A stretch of DNA of 64,000 nt, from contig CAVVJF010000011.1 of assembly GCA_963748485.1 (NCBI GenBank), positions 1-64,000 on the forward strand. The letters are read 5' to 3'. The DNA comes from DASRWT01 sp963748485. Its GTDB lineage: Bacteria; Methylomirabilota; Methylomirabilia; Rokubacteriales; CSP1-6. Position 1 is the first letter of the stretch. The number at the start of each line of letters is the position of its first letter. The translations under genes were made by a program, and so were the position numbers. The notes under the pieces were generated by a model that was not told where the DNA came from, ran no database searches, and saw only the letters and a list, made by a program, of their open reading frames with translations. This document shows positions 18,868 through 27,510 of the stretch, one piece after another.

Positions 18868-19863
18868 GTGGCCGATCTCACCAACGACTTTTCGTGGTCC
18901 CGGACCCGGGACAACGCCTTCCAGGAGTGCCGCCGTCGCTACTTCTTCCAGTACTACGGATCCTGGGGCGGCTGGGACGCCGAGTCCGACCCGCGCACGC
19001 GCCTGCTCTACGTGCTCAAGCAGCTGGGCACGCGGCAGATGTGGGCGGGCCGTCTCGTCCACGAGGCCATCGAGCGCGCGCTGCTCGCCATGCGCGACGG
19101 CTATGCGCTGTCGGAAACGTCGCTGATCGAGAGCACCGTGCGTCAGATGCGGGACGAGTGGAAGGGCTCGCGCCGCGGCGTGTACCGCGAGACGCCCAAG
19201 CGGACCGGCCTCTTCGAGCACGAGTACAACGTGCCCGTGCGCGACGCGGAGTGGCAGGCCATCCGCGACAACGTCGTCCGCTGCCTGCGGAACTTTCACC
19301 GGCTCGCCCTCCTCGTCGACATCAAGGCGACCCCCACCGAGCGCTGGGTGCTGATCGAGGACATCAACGCCTTCGACTTCGAGGGCACGCGTGTCTTCGC
19401 CGCGCCGGACTTCGGATACTGGAGCACGGCTGACCGCCTGCAGCTAGTGGACTGGAAGACCGGCGGCAACGGCGGTGACGCTTCGTTGCAGCTCGGGGGC
19501 TATGCCCTCTACGCGCTCGAGGTGCTGGGCGTGGATCCGGCGCGCGTGGATCTCCTGGAGGTGAATCTCCGCGAGGGTAAGGTGACCACGCACCCGTGGG
19601 ATGCGAGCGGCCTCGACCGGGTGCGCGAGCACGTGCGCTTCTCCGCGCGCTCGATGCGTGCGTACCTCCGCGACCCCGCGCGGAATCTCGCCGAGGAGTC
19701 CGACTTCGAGCGCGCCGAGGACCTGCGCATCTGTCGCTGGTGCAACTTCCGGGGGGTGTGCCGGCCCGAATTGCCGCCCTTCGAACCCCCTCCCCCTCAC
19801 CCTACGCTCTCCCCCAGCGGGGGAGAGGGTCAGGGTGAGGGGGGTGAGGGGGATTCCCGCTGA
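18868..19863 (+). CDS. Cas4/RecB-like Fe-S PD-(D/E)XK nuclease family protein
   Basis: The protein begins VADLTNDFSWSRTRDNAFQECRRRYFFQ and has LVHEAIERAL, an AAPDF strand and the catalytic LQLVDWKTG (D..xK). A C-terminal CRWCNFRGVC (CxxCx5C) together with the N-terminal Cys of ECRRR gives the four-cysteine pattern of Fe-S cluster nucleases such as AddB and Cas4. About 331 residues. GTG 18868 is preferred because homologs begin a few residues before the FSWS motif. The last 25 residues are encoded by an inverted repeat and are probably not functional. No cas or recombination genes are nearby. Confidence 0.82.
   Translation: MADLTNDFSWSRTRDNAFQECRRRYFFQYYGSWGGWDAESDPRTRLLYVLKQLGTRQMWAGRLVHEAIERALLAMRDGYALSETSLIESTVRQMRDEWKGSRRGVYRETPKRTGLFEHEYNVPVRDAEWQAIRDNVVRCLRNFHRLALLVDIKATPTERWVLIEDINAFDFEGTRVFAAPDFGYWSTADRLQLVDWKTGGNGGDASLQLGGYALYALEVLGVDPARVDLLEVNLREGKVTTHPWDASGLDRVREHVRFSARSMRAYLRDPARNLAEESDFERAEDLRICRWCNFRGVCRPELPPFEPPPPHPTLSPSGGEGQGEGGEGDSR
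19792..19843. repeat. Interspersed hairpin repeat inside the 3' end of the nuclease gene
   Basis: CCCCCTCACCCT (19792-19803) pairs with 19832-19843, and inside it CTCTCCCCC (19807-19815) pairs with GGGGGAGAG (19819-19827). This resembles the CCCTCACCCT...CTCTCCCC family of intergenic repeats common in GC-rich proteobacterial-type genomes. Here it is translated in the nuclease frame (HPTLSPSGGEGQGEGG), and its G-rich right arm sits where the next gene needs a ribosome-binding site. Confidence 0.85.
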
Positions 19864-20558
19864 ACGCCCTCCTCATCGACCTCGACGACACGCTGCTCGA
19901 CTACTCGGGCGGCGTGGACGACTGCTGGGCGGGCGCTTGCCACACGGTGGCGGGGCCCGCCGGCATCGATCCCACGCGGCTCGTCGCCGCCCTCGGCCGC
20001 TCGCGCCGATGGTTCTGGGACGACCCCGAGCGTCACCGCCGCGAGCGCACCGACATGATGGGCGCCTGGACCAAGATCGTGGCGCATGCGCTGGAGGGCG
20101 TCGGCCATCACGGCGACGGGCTCGCGGCCGGGGTCGCGGAGGCCTTCGCGGCGAGCCGCTGGGAGCGGATGGAGCTCTTTCCGGGCGTGCGGGACGCGCT
20201 GGCCCGCCTGCGCGAGCGCCGCGTGCAGCTCGCCCTCGTCACCAACGGCGACAAGCGCCAGCAGCGCCGGAAGATCGAGCGGTACGATCTCGCCGGCTAC
20301 TTCGACGTCATCGTGATCGAGGGCGAGTTCGGGGTGGGGAAGCCGGAGGAAGCCGTGTACCGGCACGTCCTCGGCGCCCTCGCGGTGACGCCGGCCGCCG
20401 CCTGGATGGTGGGTGACAACCTCGAGTGGGACGTGGCGGCGCCGCAGCGGCTCGGGCTGCGCGCGGCCTGGGTCGACGGCCCCGGCCGGGGCCTGCCGGA
20501 GGGAAGCCCCGTCCGGCCCGACCGCATCCTTCGCGCCTTCCCGGAATTTCTCGACTAG
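19860..20558 (+). CDS. HAD family phosphatase
   Basis: The catalytic strand LLIDLDDTLLDYS (DxD), motif II LALVTNGDK and motif III KPEEAVYRHVLGAL with MVGDNLEWDV are all present, as in the YjjG/HAD-IA group. The DxD motif lies upstream of the first ATG or GTG (19914). In-frame stops at 19836 and 19845 leave CTG 19860 as the only start that keeps the active site; it overlaps the nuclease TGA as CTGA. A GGGGGA stretch about 8 nt upstream could serve as ribosome-binding site. 232 residues. A non-canonical start or a nearby sequence error are both possible. Confidence 0.82.
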   Translation: MNALLIDLDDTLLDYSGGVDDCWAGACHTVAGPAGIDPTRLVAALGRSRRWFWDDPERHRRERTDMMGAWTKIVAHALEGVGHHGDGLAAGVAEAFAASRWERMELFPGVRDALARLRERRVQLALVTNGDKRQQRRKIERYDLAGYFDVIVIEGEFGVGKPEEAVYRHVLGALAVTPAAAWMVGDNLEWDVAAPQRLGLRAAWVDGPGRGLPEGSPVRPDRILRAFPEFLD

Positions 20559-20568
20559 CCCGGACGCC

Positions 20569-20979
20569 ATGACCGAGGAGAGCCAGAGCCTGAGAGGACT
20601 GTCCGCCATTCAAGCGCTGGACTACACGGTCGTTCGCGTGCGCGACATGGAAGCGATGCGCGTCTTTTATGGGCGCACATTGCGATTTCAGTTCGTGCGT
20701 GAGTTGTCACCAAATTGGGTCGAGTATCGCATCTGCCCGAACACCTTGGCCTTGGCGGGCCGCTTCAGATTCGTCGAGAACCAGACGCTTGAGGCAGGCG
20801 TGGCCGCGGTGCAGCTTGCGTTCCGCGTTCCCTACGAAGCGGTAGACGTCTGTGCCGCAGAGCTGACAGCGGCTGGAGTTCCCCTCCTCTCGCCGCCGAC
20901 CGACCAGCCCTGGCGACACCGCACGCTCTTCTTCCGTGACCCTGACGGCAACCTGATTGAGATCTACGCGGATTTCTGA
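20569..20979 (+). CDS. VOC (glyoxalase/bleomycin-resistance) family protein
   Basis: 136 residues from ATG 20569 with a paired beta-alpha-beta fold: ALDYTVVRVRDMEAMRVFYG at the start, GVAAVQLAFRVPYEAVD in the middle and FFRDPDGNLIEIYADF at the end. That C-terminal Glu and the central residues are the usual metal ligands. Base composition is clearly less GC-rich than its neighbours (for example GTCTTTTATGGGCGC), which hints at recent acquisition. Activity may be dioxygenase, isomerase or resistance-type binding and cannot be fixed. Confidence 0.85.
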   Translation: MTEESQSLRGLSAIQALDYTVVRVRDMEAMRVFYGRTLRFQFVRELSPNWVEYRICPNTLALAGRFRFVENQTLEAGVAAVQLAFRVPYEAVDVCAAELTAAGVPLLSPPTDQPWRHRTLFFRDPDGNLIEIYADF

Positions 20980-21000
20980 TCTGGGCGCTGACACGCCCGG

Positions 21001-22326
21001 CTAGGGCTTGGGCGGGCGGACGATCACGGTGCGGAGGGTTGCGAGGTACAGCTGGGCCACCCGCTGCACGTCGGCGGCGGTGACTGCCTTCACGTCCGCG
21101 CTGTAGCGGTCGAGGAACTCCTGGCCCACCCCCGCCGCCTCGTAGGCGGCGAGATACCAGGCCTGGCGCGCGTTGGTGCGGCGATCCATGGCGAGGTTGC
21201 CGAGGATATAGGCCTTGGCCACGCGGATCTCCTCCGCGGAGGCGGGCTCGCGCTGGATGCGCGTGAGCTGCTCGCGCAGGGCGGCCTCGGCGCGCTCCAC
21301 GTTCTCCGGCGCCGTCCCCAGCTGGGCGAGGACGTAGGCGCGGTCCACGCGGGTGGGATAGATCAGGCCGGTGGTGTAGGCGAGCCCCTGCTTGTCGCGC
21401 AGCTCCGAGAAGAAGCGGGCGGCGAGCCCGCCACCGAGGATGGCGCCCAAAACCTTCACCGCGGCGTGATCGGGCTCGGTCATCCTGGGCGCGTGCCCCC
21501 CGGCGAGAATCTGTGCCTGCGCGCCCGGCACCTCTAGCACCTCGAGGGAGGCGGCCATCGGTGGCAGGGGCGCGGGGCTCAGCGGCGGCCGCGGCCCCGC
21601 GGGGCTCGCGCCGAAGCGCTTCTCCACCTGGGCCAGCACCTCGGCTGCGCGCACCTGGCCGCTCACCGCGAGGAACATCTCGCCCGGCAGGTAGAAGCGC
21701 CGGTACTGCCCGATGAGAGCCTCTCGGTCCATCCGCTCGACGCTCTCCCGCCGCCCGGTGGGGCTCCAGGCGTAGCCGTTGGTCCCGTAGAGCCGGGCGA
21801 GCAGCGTGTCCAGGGCCACGTCGTAGGGCTTGTCGCGGCGATTGCGGATCTGGTTGAGGATGAAGTCGCGCACGGCGCCGGTGGTGCCCGTCGGGATCGT
21901 CGGGGTGAGCGCGATGTCGGCGACGAGGTCCAGCATCTCGGCGGCGTGGCGCGAGAGCGCGGTGGCGGGGATCTCGGCGTTGTCCACGTCGCCGTAGGCG
22001 TCGATGCTGCCGCCCATGCGGTCGGCGGCCTCGACGATCTGCCCGCCGTCGAGCCGCTGGGTGCCGCGCACCACCATGAGCTGGAGGAGGTTGGAGATGC
22101 CCGCCTCGGCCGGCGTCTCCCACCGGGTCCCCATGCGGGTGAGGAGGGACATTGCCACCACCGGCGCGGTCGGGTTCTCGCGCACGAGGAGGGTGAAGCC
22201 GTTGGGAAGCCGGGTGCGAACCACCGCCCGCGCTGGCGCGGGCGCCTGCGCGCGCGCGGAGGACGGCGCGGCGCCCCAGGCGGTGAGCCCACCCAGCGTC
22301 GTGGCGAGGAAGGCGCGGCGGCGCAC
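21001..22326 (-). CDS. M16 family peptidase-like protein lacking the HxxEH site
   Basis: A 441-residue exported protein from GTG 22326. The N-terminus VRRRAFLATTLGGLTAWG fits a twin-arginine signal with ARA cleavage. M16 landmarks are RLPNGFTLLVRENPTAPVVA, GGSIDAYGDVDNAEI, and the C-terminal GGGLAARFFSELRDKQGLAY. Where active subunits have HxxEH this protein reads GISNLLQLMVVRGT, so the zinc site is gone. That matches the inactive partner of a two-chain M16B protease. The active partner lies 3 bp upstream. Confidence 0.9.
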   Translation of the reverse strand: MRRRAFLATTLGGLTAWGAAPSSARAQAPAPARAVVRTRLPNGFTLLVRENPTAPVVAMSLLTRMGTRWETPAEAGISNLLQLMVVRGTQRLDGGQIVEAADRMGGSIDAYGDVDNAEIPATALSRHAAEMLDLVADIALTPTIPTGTTGAVRDFILNQIRNRRDKPYDVALDTLLARLYGTNGYAWSPTGRRESVERMDREALIGQYRRFYLPGEMFLAVSGQVRAAEVLAQVEKRFGASPAGPRPPLSPAPLPPMAASLEVLEVPGAQAQILAGGHAPRMTEPDHAAVKVLGAILGGGLAARFFSELRDKQGLAYTTGLIYPTRVDRAYVLAQLGTAPENVERAEAALREQLTRIQREPASAEEIRVAKAYILGNLAMDRRTNARQAWYLAAYEAAGVGQEFLDRYSADVKAVTAADVQRVAQLYLATLRTVIVRPPKP

Positions 22327-22329
22327 CGG

Positions 22330-23699
22330 CTACTGACCCTTTCGCGGCAGGAAGGCCAGCCGCGCGTACGCGGTGTGCGAGAGGAAGCGCCGGGCGACGT
22401 CGCGGATCTGGTCGCGGGTGACCTGGCGGAGCCGGTCCACGTAGCGGAGCTCCTCCTCCAGGGTCCAGGTCGTCTCGGCGATGCCGTAAGCGTTGGCGAG
22501 GCCCTCGGAGGTCTCCACCGAGAAGGCGTGCTCGGATTCGAACTTGGTCACCGCGAGCACGCGCTCCTCCTCGGTGGGCCCGCTCTCCTGGATCTTCGCG
22601 ATCTCCTCGAGAATGATCTGCTCCGCCCGCGCGAGATCCTTGGCCTCGAGCTCCGCCCGCAGCGAGACGATGCCCCCCGCCACCAGGGCGGCGTAGCTCA
22701 TGGTGACGCCGGTGACGAGGCGCTCCTCGTCGCGGAGGCGGCGGGCGAGGCGGCTCGACTCGGTGCCGGCGAGGATCGAGGCGAGGAGGTCGATGGCGAA
22801 GCCGTCGGGATCGTCGGATCGCGGCGCCGGCCAGCCGAGCGCGAGGAGCGCCTGCTGCTCGGGCCGCTCCACGTCTCTCCGCATCACGCTGGTGATGGGG
22901 CGGGGGGCGGGAACGGGCGCGGCCACGTAGCCCCGGCGCGGCATGCGGCCGAAGGTACGATCCACCGTCGCGCGCACCGCGTTCTGGTCCACCGGGCCCA
23001 CCACCACCACCGACATGTTCTCGGGTGTGTAGTAGTGCTGGTTGAAGGCGCGGAGCTTGTCGCGGTCGGCCTTGTTCATGGTCTCGGGGATGCCCAGCAC
23101 GGGGCGGCCGTAGGGATGACCCTCGAACACCATGCCGTAGAGCTGGCGAACGATGGCGGTGCGGGGGTTATCCGACTCGATGCGGGACTCCTCGAAGATC
23201 ACCTCGCGCTCCCGGCCGATCTCGGCGGGATCGAAGGCGGAACGGAAGGCCATGTCGTGCAGCAGCTCGATGGCGGTGTCGGTGGCCTCGCGCGGGACCA
23301 CGATGTAGAACGTGGTGTAGTCGAACGAGGTGACGGCGTTGGAGCGCCCCCCCACCCCCTCGACGGCACGATCGATGTAGCCCGGCCCCCACTTGTCGGT
23401 GCCCTTGAAGAGCATGTGCTCCTGGAAGTGGGCGTAGCCCAGCTCGTCCGGCTTCTCGTAGCGCACGCCGACGCCGACCCACAGGTAGACGGCGACGATG
23501 TCGGAGGCGCGGTGATCCTGGTAGATCAGCCGCATGCCGTTCGGCAGCACCTGCCGGGTGGGCGGCGCGAGCTCACCGGTCGCGGCAGCAGTGGCGGGCC
23601 GAGCGGGGGCGGGCGCGGGCGCGGCGACCTGCTGGGACGCACACCCGGCGCCCAGCGCGAGGACGAGGGCGACGGCGAGGAGGCGGGCGGCGCGGTCAC
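22330..23699 (-). CDS. M16 family zinc metallopeptidase, probable lipoprotein
   Basis: The zinc motif is intact (AHFQEHMLFKGTDKWGPG, HxxEH), with EREVIFEESRIESDNP, HPYGRPVLG and GTESSRLARRLRDEERL. Before the first in-frame ATG (23550) the frame continues upstream as RLLAVALVLALGAGCASQQ, an unmistakable lipobox, so the real start is earlier. That frame has no ATG, GTG or TTG; GTG 23699, one frame away and just after TATAAT, is the best start if one base is wrong nearby. It probably degrades periplasmic peptides together with its inactive partner. Confidence 0.85.
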
Positions 23700-23706
23700 G
23701 GCGAGG

Positions 23707-23712
23707 ATTATA
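23707..23712 (-). promoter_or_regulatory. Consensus -10 box (TATAAT) of the M16 operon
   Basis: A perfect TATAAT on the minus strand sits 7 nt upstream of GTG 23699, so the message would start at or next to the start codon. No convincing -35 is present at 16-18 bp. It lies immediately downstream of the SDR stop, separating the M16 genes from the dehydratase/SDR transcript. Confidence 0.5.
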
Positions 23713-23718
23713 CCGCGC

Positions 23719-24413
23719 TCATACTGGCACCGCCACGCCGGAAACCGCCGCCGCGTCCTCCGACGCGAGGAAGGCGATGACGCGAGCCACCGCCTCGGTG
23801 CTCACCCATCCGGAACGGTCGGCGTCGGGCATCGCGCGCCGGTTCGCAGGAGTGTCCATGGTGCTGGGCAGCACCGCGTTCACGGTGATCCCGTGTGAGC
23901 GCACCTCCTGGGCCAGCGCCTGGGTGAGCGTGATCACCGAGGCCTTCGACACCGTGTAGGCGATCAACCCGCCCTGGGGCGGCACCACCGCGCGCGAGGC
24001 GACGTTGACGATGCGCCCCCAGCGCGCCTCCGTCATGGCGGCAGCACCGCACGGCAGGCCACGACCGCGGTGCTGAGATTGAGCGTCATCATCCGGTTCC
24101 ACTCGGCGAGCGGCGTGGAGGCGAGATCGCCTCCCGCGAACCCCCCCACCGCGTTGACGAGCACGTCGATGCGCCGGTGGCGCCCGAGGATCTGGGCGGC
24201 GTAGGCGGCCACCGCCGCCTCGTCGGTGACGTCGCAGGGGGCCATCTCCAGGCGCCCGGCGTCGGCGGACCCCACGCGCCCCCGCAGGGCGACCTGCTCC
24301 TCCTCCACCACGTACGGCGCGCAGACGGTCGCGCCGGCGCTCAGGAAGGTGAGGCAGATGGACTCGCCGAGGGCCCCGGTGCCGCCGGTGACGACGACGA
24401 CGCGCCCGCGCAC
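23719..24413 (-). CDS. Short-chain dehydrogenase/reductase (SDR), one frameshift
   Basis: Rossmann start VRGRVVVVTGGTGALGESI with the TGxxxxxG motif, then DVLVNAVGGFAGGD. After a shift near 24045 come VNVASRAVVPPQGGLIAYTV (catalytic Ser and Tyr, YTVSK), SHGITVNAVLPSTMDTPANR and the C-terminus VSGVAVPV. GTG 24413 is a plausible separate start, but the frame is open from the pterin dehydratase upstream, so a fusion is read as the sequence stands. About 231 residues as a stand-alone protein. Substrate unknown; a pterin or quinonoid substrate is suggested only by the neighbour. Confidence 0.8.
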
Positions 24414-24415
24414 GG

Positions 24416-24737
24416 TCAGGCGCTGGGAGGTCGGGGAGCCGCCGGACGGGCGGGGCGACGGCGAGCGCGTCCATGCGGCGGCCAGGGAGAAGTCCAGCTC
24501 CGTGAGCCCGCCCGCGTCGTGGGTGTTGAGGTCCACGGTGACGCGATTCCAGACGTTGAACCACTCGGGATGGTGCTCCAGGGCCTCGGCGGCGTGGGCG
24601 ACCGCAGTCATGAAGCCGAACGCGGCCACGAAGTCCGGGAAGGTGTACTCGCGATGAAGCTTTCCCGCTCGGAGAGACCAGGCGGCAGCGCGCAGCCGTG
24701 ACTGCACGTGCTCGTCGGAGAGCTTGGGCACCGCCAT
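24416..24737 (-). CDS. Pterin-4a-carbinolamine dehydratase (PCD/DCoH)
   Basis: ATG 24737 gives MAVPKLSDEHVQSRLRAAAW, then the PCD signature EALEHHPEWFNVW with NTHDAGGLTELD, including the HHP catalytic segment and downstream His and Asp. The domain is about 95 residues, normal for the family. The frame does not stop but runs through 25 linker-like residues into the SDR. A TGA at 24418-24416 in the +1 frame, 3 nt before the SDR GTG, suggests that one base may have been lost and the genes are normally separate. It dehydrates 4a-hydroxytetrahydropterin or acts in molybdopterin metabolism. Confidence 0.85.
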
Positions 24738-24739
24738 CG

Positions 24740-25633
24740 CTAGCCCGCCGCCGGCGCGGCCATGATGCCGACCGCTGGACGTCGTCGTAGCGGACCTTGG
24801 AACGTCGAACTCCTCGAGGTTGTCCCGAGCTTCTGGAAGTCTGGTCGAAGGAGGGCAGGGTCTTCCGCGGCCGCGTGAGCGGCGTCGTCCGGGCGAGGAC
24901 GTAGTTCTTCACGTAGGGGTGGTTGATCCCCCGCTTCTTGATCTTGGCCACGACCTTGCCGAGCACCTCGTCGGCCTCCGCACCAGGGCGGCCCGCTCCT
25001 CGCGGTCGCCGAGCGCTTCGGGAAGGGCGACTTGAGAACTTGTCCACGCGCCGCAGGATCGGCGCGAAGGCGCCGCCCGAGAAGCGCTTGTTCCCTCGTA
25101 GAGGAGGCCCAGCGTGATGAAGTGGGCCGCCTCGAACTGGAAGGCGTAGCCTCCTCCCGGGGTCGGGCTGTTCCTCGACGAGGCCCGGTACATGCGGATC
25201 ACCTCGAGGGACTTCTCCTTGAGGTTGTGGGCTTTCTCGGTGTTCAGCGCGAGGACCTGGAAGGCCACTCCGGGTCCGCGACCACGATGGCCGGCACCAC
25301 CTCGGCCTTGAGCTTATCGAGCACGCTTCGCCGGTGATTTCCATTCGGCGTCCAGTAGAGGCCGGGCTCGGGTGACATGACCACGATGGGATCCACGAAG
25401 CGGTCGATCTTCTTCACGCACTCGTCAGGCGCTTCACGTGGGTGGGGAGAGATCGCGCTGGTACGGGCTGGCCTCGACCCTGGCCGCGGAAGCAGGCAGA
25501 AGATCTGCCAGTGGTCGCCCACGGGCTCGCGGTACACGGCGAGTCGCGCCGCCGTCGCGCTCGACCTGCGCGGCGAGCTTGGGCGCGGCCTCGGGGGTTC
25601 CACGTCATCGGGAAACACGCTCCACCGCGCCAT
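24740..25633 (-). CDS. Stand-alone ParB-like (ParB/Srx fold) protein, heavily frameshifted
   Basis: ATG 25633 has AGGAG 7 nt upstream and starts MARWSVFPDDVEPP. Through at least four frame changes one can follow VKKIDRFVDPIVVMSPEPGL, TPNGNHRRSVLDKLKAE (the ParB box II region, GxxR-R), then FQVLALNTEKAHNLKEKSLE, GGAFAPILRRVDKFSS, NHPYVKNYVLART and the end GIMAAPAAG. The NTEKAHNLKEKS segment is found in ParB-domain proteins that are not linked to parA. It ends 2 bp before the dehydratase start. CTPase or nuclease activity is possible but unproven. Confidence 0.62.
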
Positions 25634-26656
25634 GGGCGACTCCTGGGGGAAGCCCGCGGGCCAGGCTGCAGCGGCGGACCGGGCGCGCCGGCGGCGCGGC
25701 GGCGGAGGGCATCGCGGAGGCGCCGTAGATGCCGGAGGGCAGGAAGATGATGAAGATGATGAGCAGGAGGCCGTAGATCGTCTCCGCCATGCCGATGAAC
25801 TTGAGGCCGAAGCACGATGCGCAGGTACTCGCCCAGCGCGATGGTCAGCGCGGTGCCCACGGTGGGCCCGAGCAGGGAGTACATCCCGCCGAGTACCACC
25901 GCGAAGACGATGCGCAGCGACACCCCGATGCCGGACAGCGTGTCCGGGTTCACGTAGGCGATGTACTGCGCGTAGGCGACGCCGCCCAGCGCGGTGAGCG
26001 CGGCCGACAGCACGGTGATCGCCATCTTGAAGCGCGTCACACGGATGCCCACGGAGGCGGCCGCCGTCTCGTCCTCGCCGATCGCCTCCATGGCCGAGCG
26101 GGCCATGCTGCGGTCGACCCGCCACCACACCCAGAGGCCGGCCAGCCACAGCCCGAGCGCGCCATAGTAGAAGACGCGCTTGTCGGCGAACTGGATGGCC
26201 CAGACGCTGTCGCCGCCCGCCGGCTTGACGGATACCCCGAGCGAGCCGCCCGTCCAGTCGCGCTCGGCGATGATGAGCAGGCGGATCACCTCGCCCACCG
26301 CGAGGGTGACGAGGCCGAAGTAGTGGCCGACCACCTGGAAGCGCGAGCAGGGGTAGGCGACGACGAGCGCGAGCCGCCGGTGAGCAGGACGGCGACCACG
26401 CCCCCAGCCACGGCGTAAGCCCGTAGAAGTTCCACAGCAGCGTGGTCGTGTAGGCGCCGAGCGCCGAGGAACGCGCCGTGGCCGAGCGAGACGAGGCCGA
26501 AGCGGCCCATGAGCGACCACGCGCCGCCGATGAACGACCAGATGAAGATCTGGATCATCACGTGCAAGATGTACTCGTGCGTGCCGCCCAGGGGCAGAAC
26601 GGGCCCCGCCACGAGACGGCGAGGAAGAGGCCCCCGACGACGCGCCCCGGGGTCAC
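25605..26656 (-). CDS. livM: LivM-type ABC permease, second system, frameshifted
   Basis: Start GTG 26656 (VTPGRVVGGLFLAV) overlaps the expected livH stop as GTGA. LivM sequence follows: WSLMGRFGLVSLGHGAFLG, then after shifts near 26460 and 26370 VVGHYFGLVTLAVGEVIRLL, MARSAMEAIGEDETAAASVG (EAA loop) and VLGGMYSLLGPTVGTALTI. After a shift near 25810 the end is FIGMAETIYGLLLIIFIIFLPSGIYG. It forms the channel with LivH. The annotated stop overlaps the ParB-like start by about 30 bp. Confidence 0.8.
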
Positions 26657-27480
26657 GGCGCTTCGCCAGGATGCCGCCCGGACGGGCGAACATCATCACG
26701 ATGAAGACCACGAAGGCGATCACGTAGCCCATCTCGGTGGACCAGAGCACCCCGGCGATGGAGATGATCTCGCTCATGACGAAGGAGGCGACGAACGCGC
26801 CCACCATGTTGCCGAGCCCGCCGAGCACGCAGATCATGAACGTGAGCGGCCCGAATGCCCGCCGAAGAACGGGTGCACCGAGTACTGGAAGATGAGCAGC
26901 GCCCCGCGAGCCCCGCCATGAGCGCCGCCCACCGCCGAGGTGACGATGTACACCCGCTGCGGGTCGGCGCCCATGAGCGCGCATGGCGTCGCGGTCCTGG
27001 GAGACGGCGCGGATCGCGGTGCCGATGTAGGTGCGGGTGAGGAACAGGTAGAGCGCCACCATGGCCAGGATGGAGATGGCGAAAGGGATCAGCGCCCGAG
27101 CGGGAGGAAGATGCCGGCCACCTCATGGATGGGCAGGCTCAGGCGGACGCGCTGTGGTCGGTGGTCCAGAGGAAGGTGGCGAAGGACTGGATGAAGAACA
27201 GCAGCCCGCCGGTGGCGAGGAGCTGGTTGACGGGCGGGCTCGAGGATGGGCGTGATGATCAGGAGGTGCACGACGACGCCCAGGACCGCGCCGAGGCCGA
27301 CGCGACCAGCCCGGCCACCCACAGCGGCCAGCCGTAGACCTGCACCAGGAAGTACACGGCGTACATGCAGAGCATGACGAGATCGACGTAGGCGATCCAC
27401 ACGATGTCGATGACGCCGAAGATCAGGTTGAGGCCGAGGGCGAGGAGCGCGAGGATGCCGCCGAGCAGGATGCCGTTCAC
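26653..27480 (-). CDS. livH: LivH-type ABC permease, second system, frameshifted
   Basis: The start shown is GTG 27480 (VNGILLGGILALLALGLNLI), but the DPIFIAEAA residues readable just upstream suggest a true start near 27509. LivH landmarks are LNLIFGVIDIVWIAYVDLVM, LFLTRTYIGTAIRAVSQDRD and FGPLTFMICVLGGLGNMVGA, ending MFARPGGILAKRR. At least four indels lie between 27290 and 26850. It begins directly after livF, an order (K-G-F-H-M) different from the first Liv operon. Confidence 0.78.
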
Positions 27481-27510
27481 CGCCGCCTCGAGCGATGAAG
27501 ATGGGATCGA

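Noticed and set aside
19792..19843. CRISPR-like repeat
   Set aside because: A single nested inverted repeat with no direct repeats or spacers; matches a common interspersed hairpin type.
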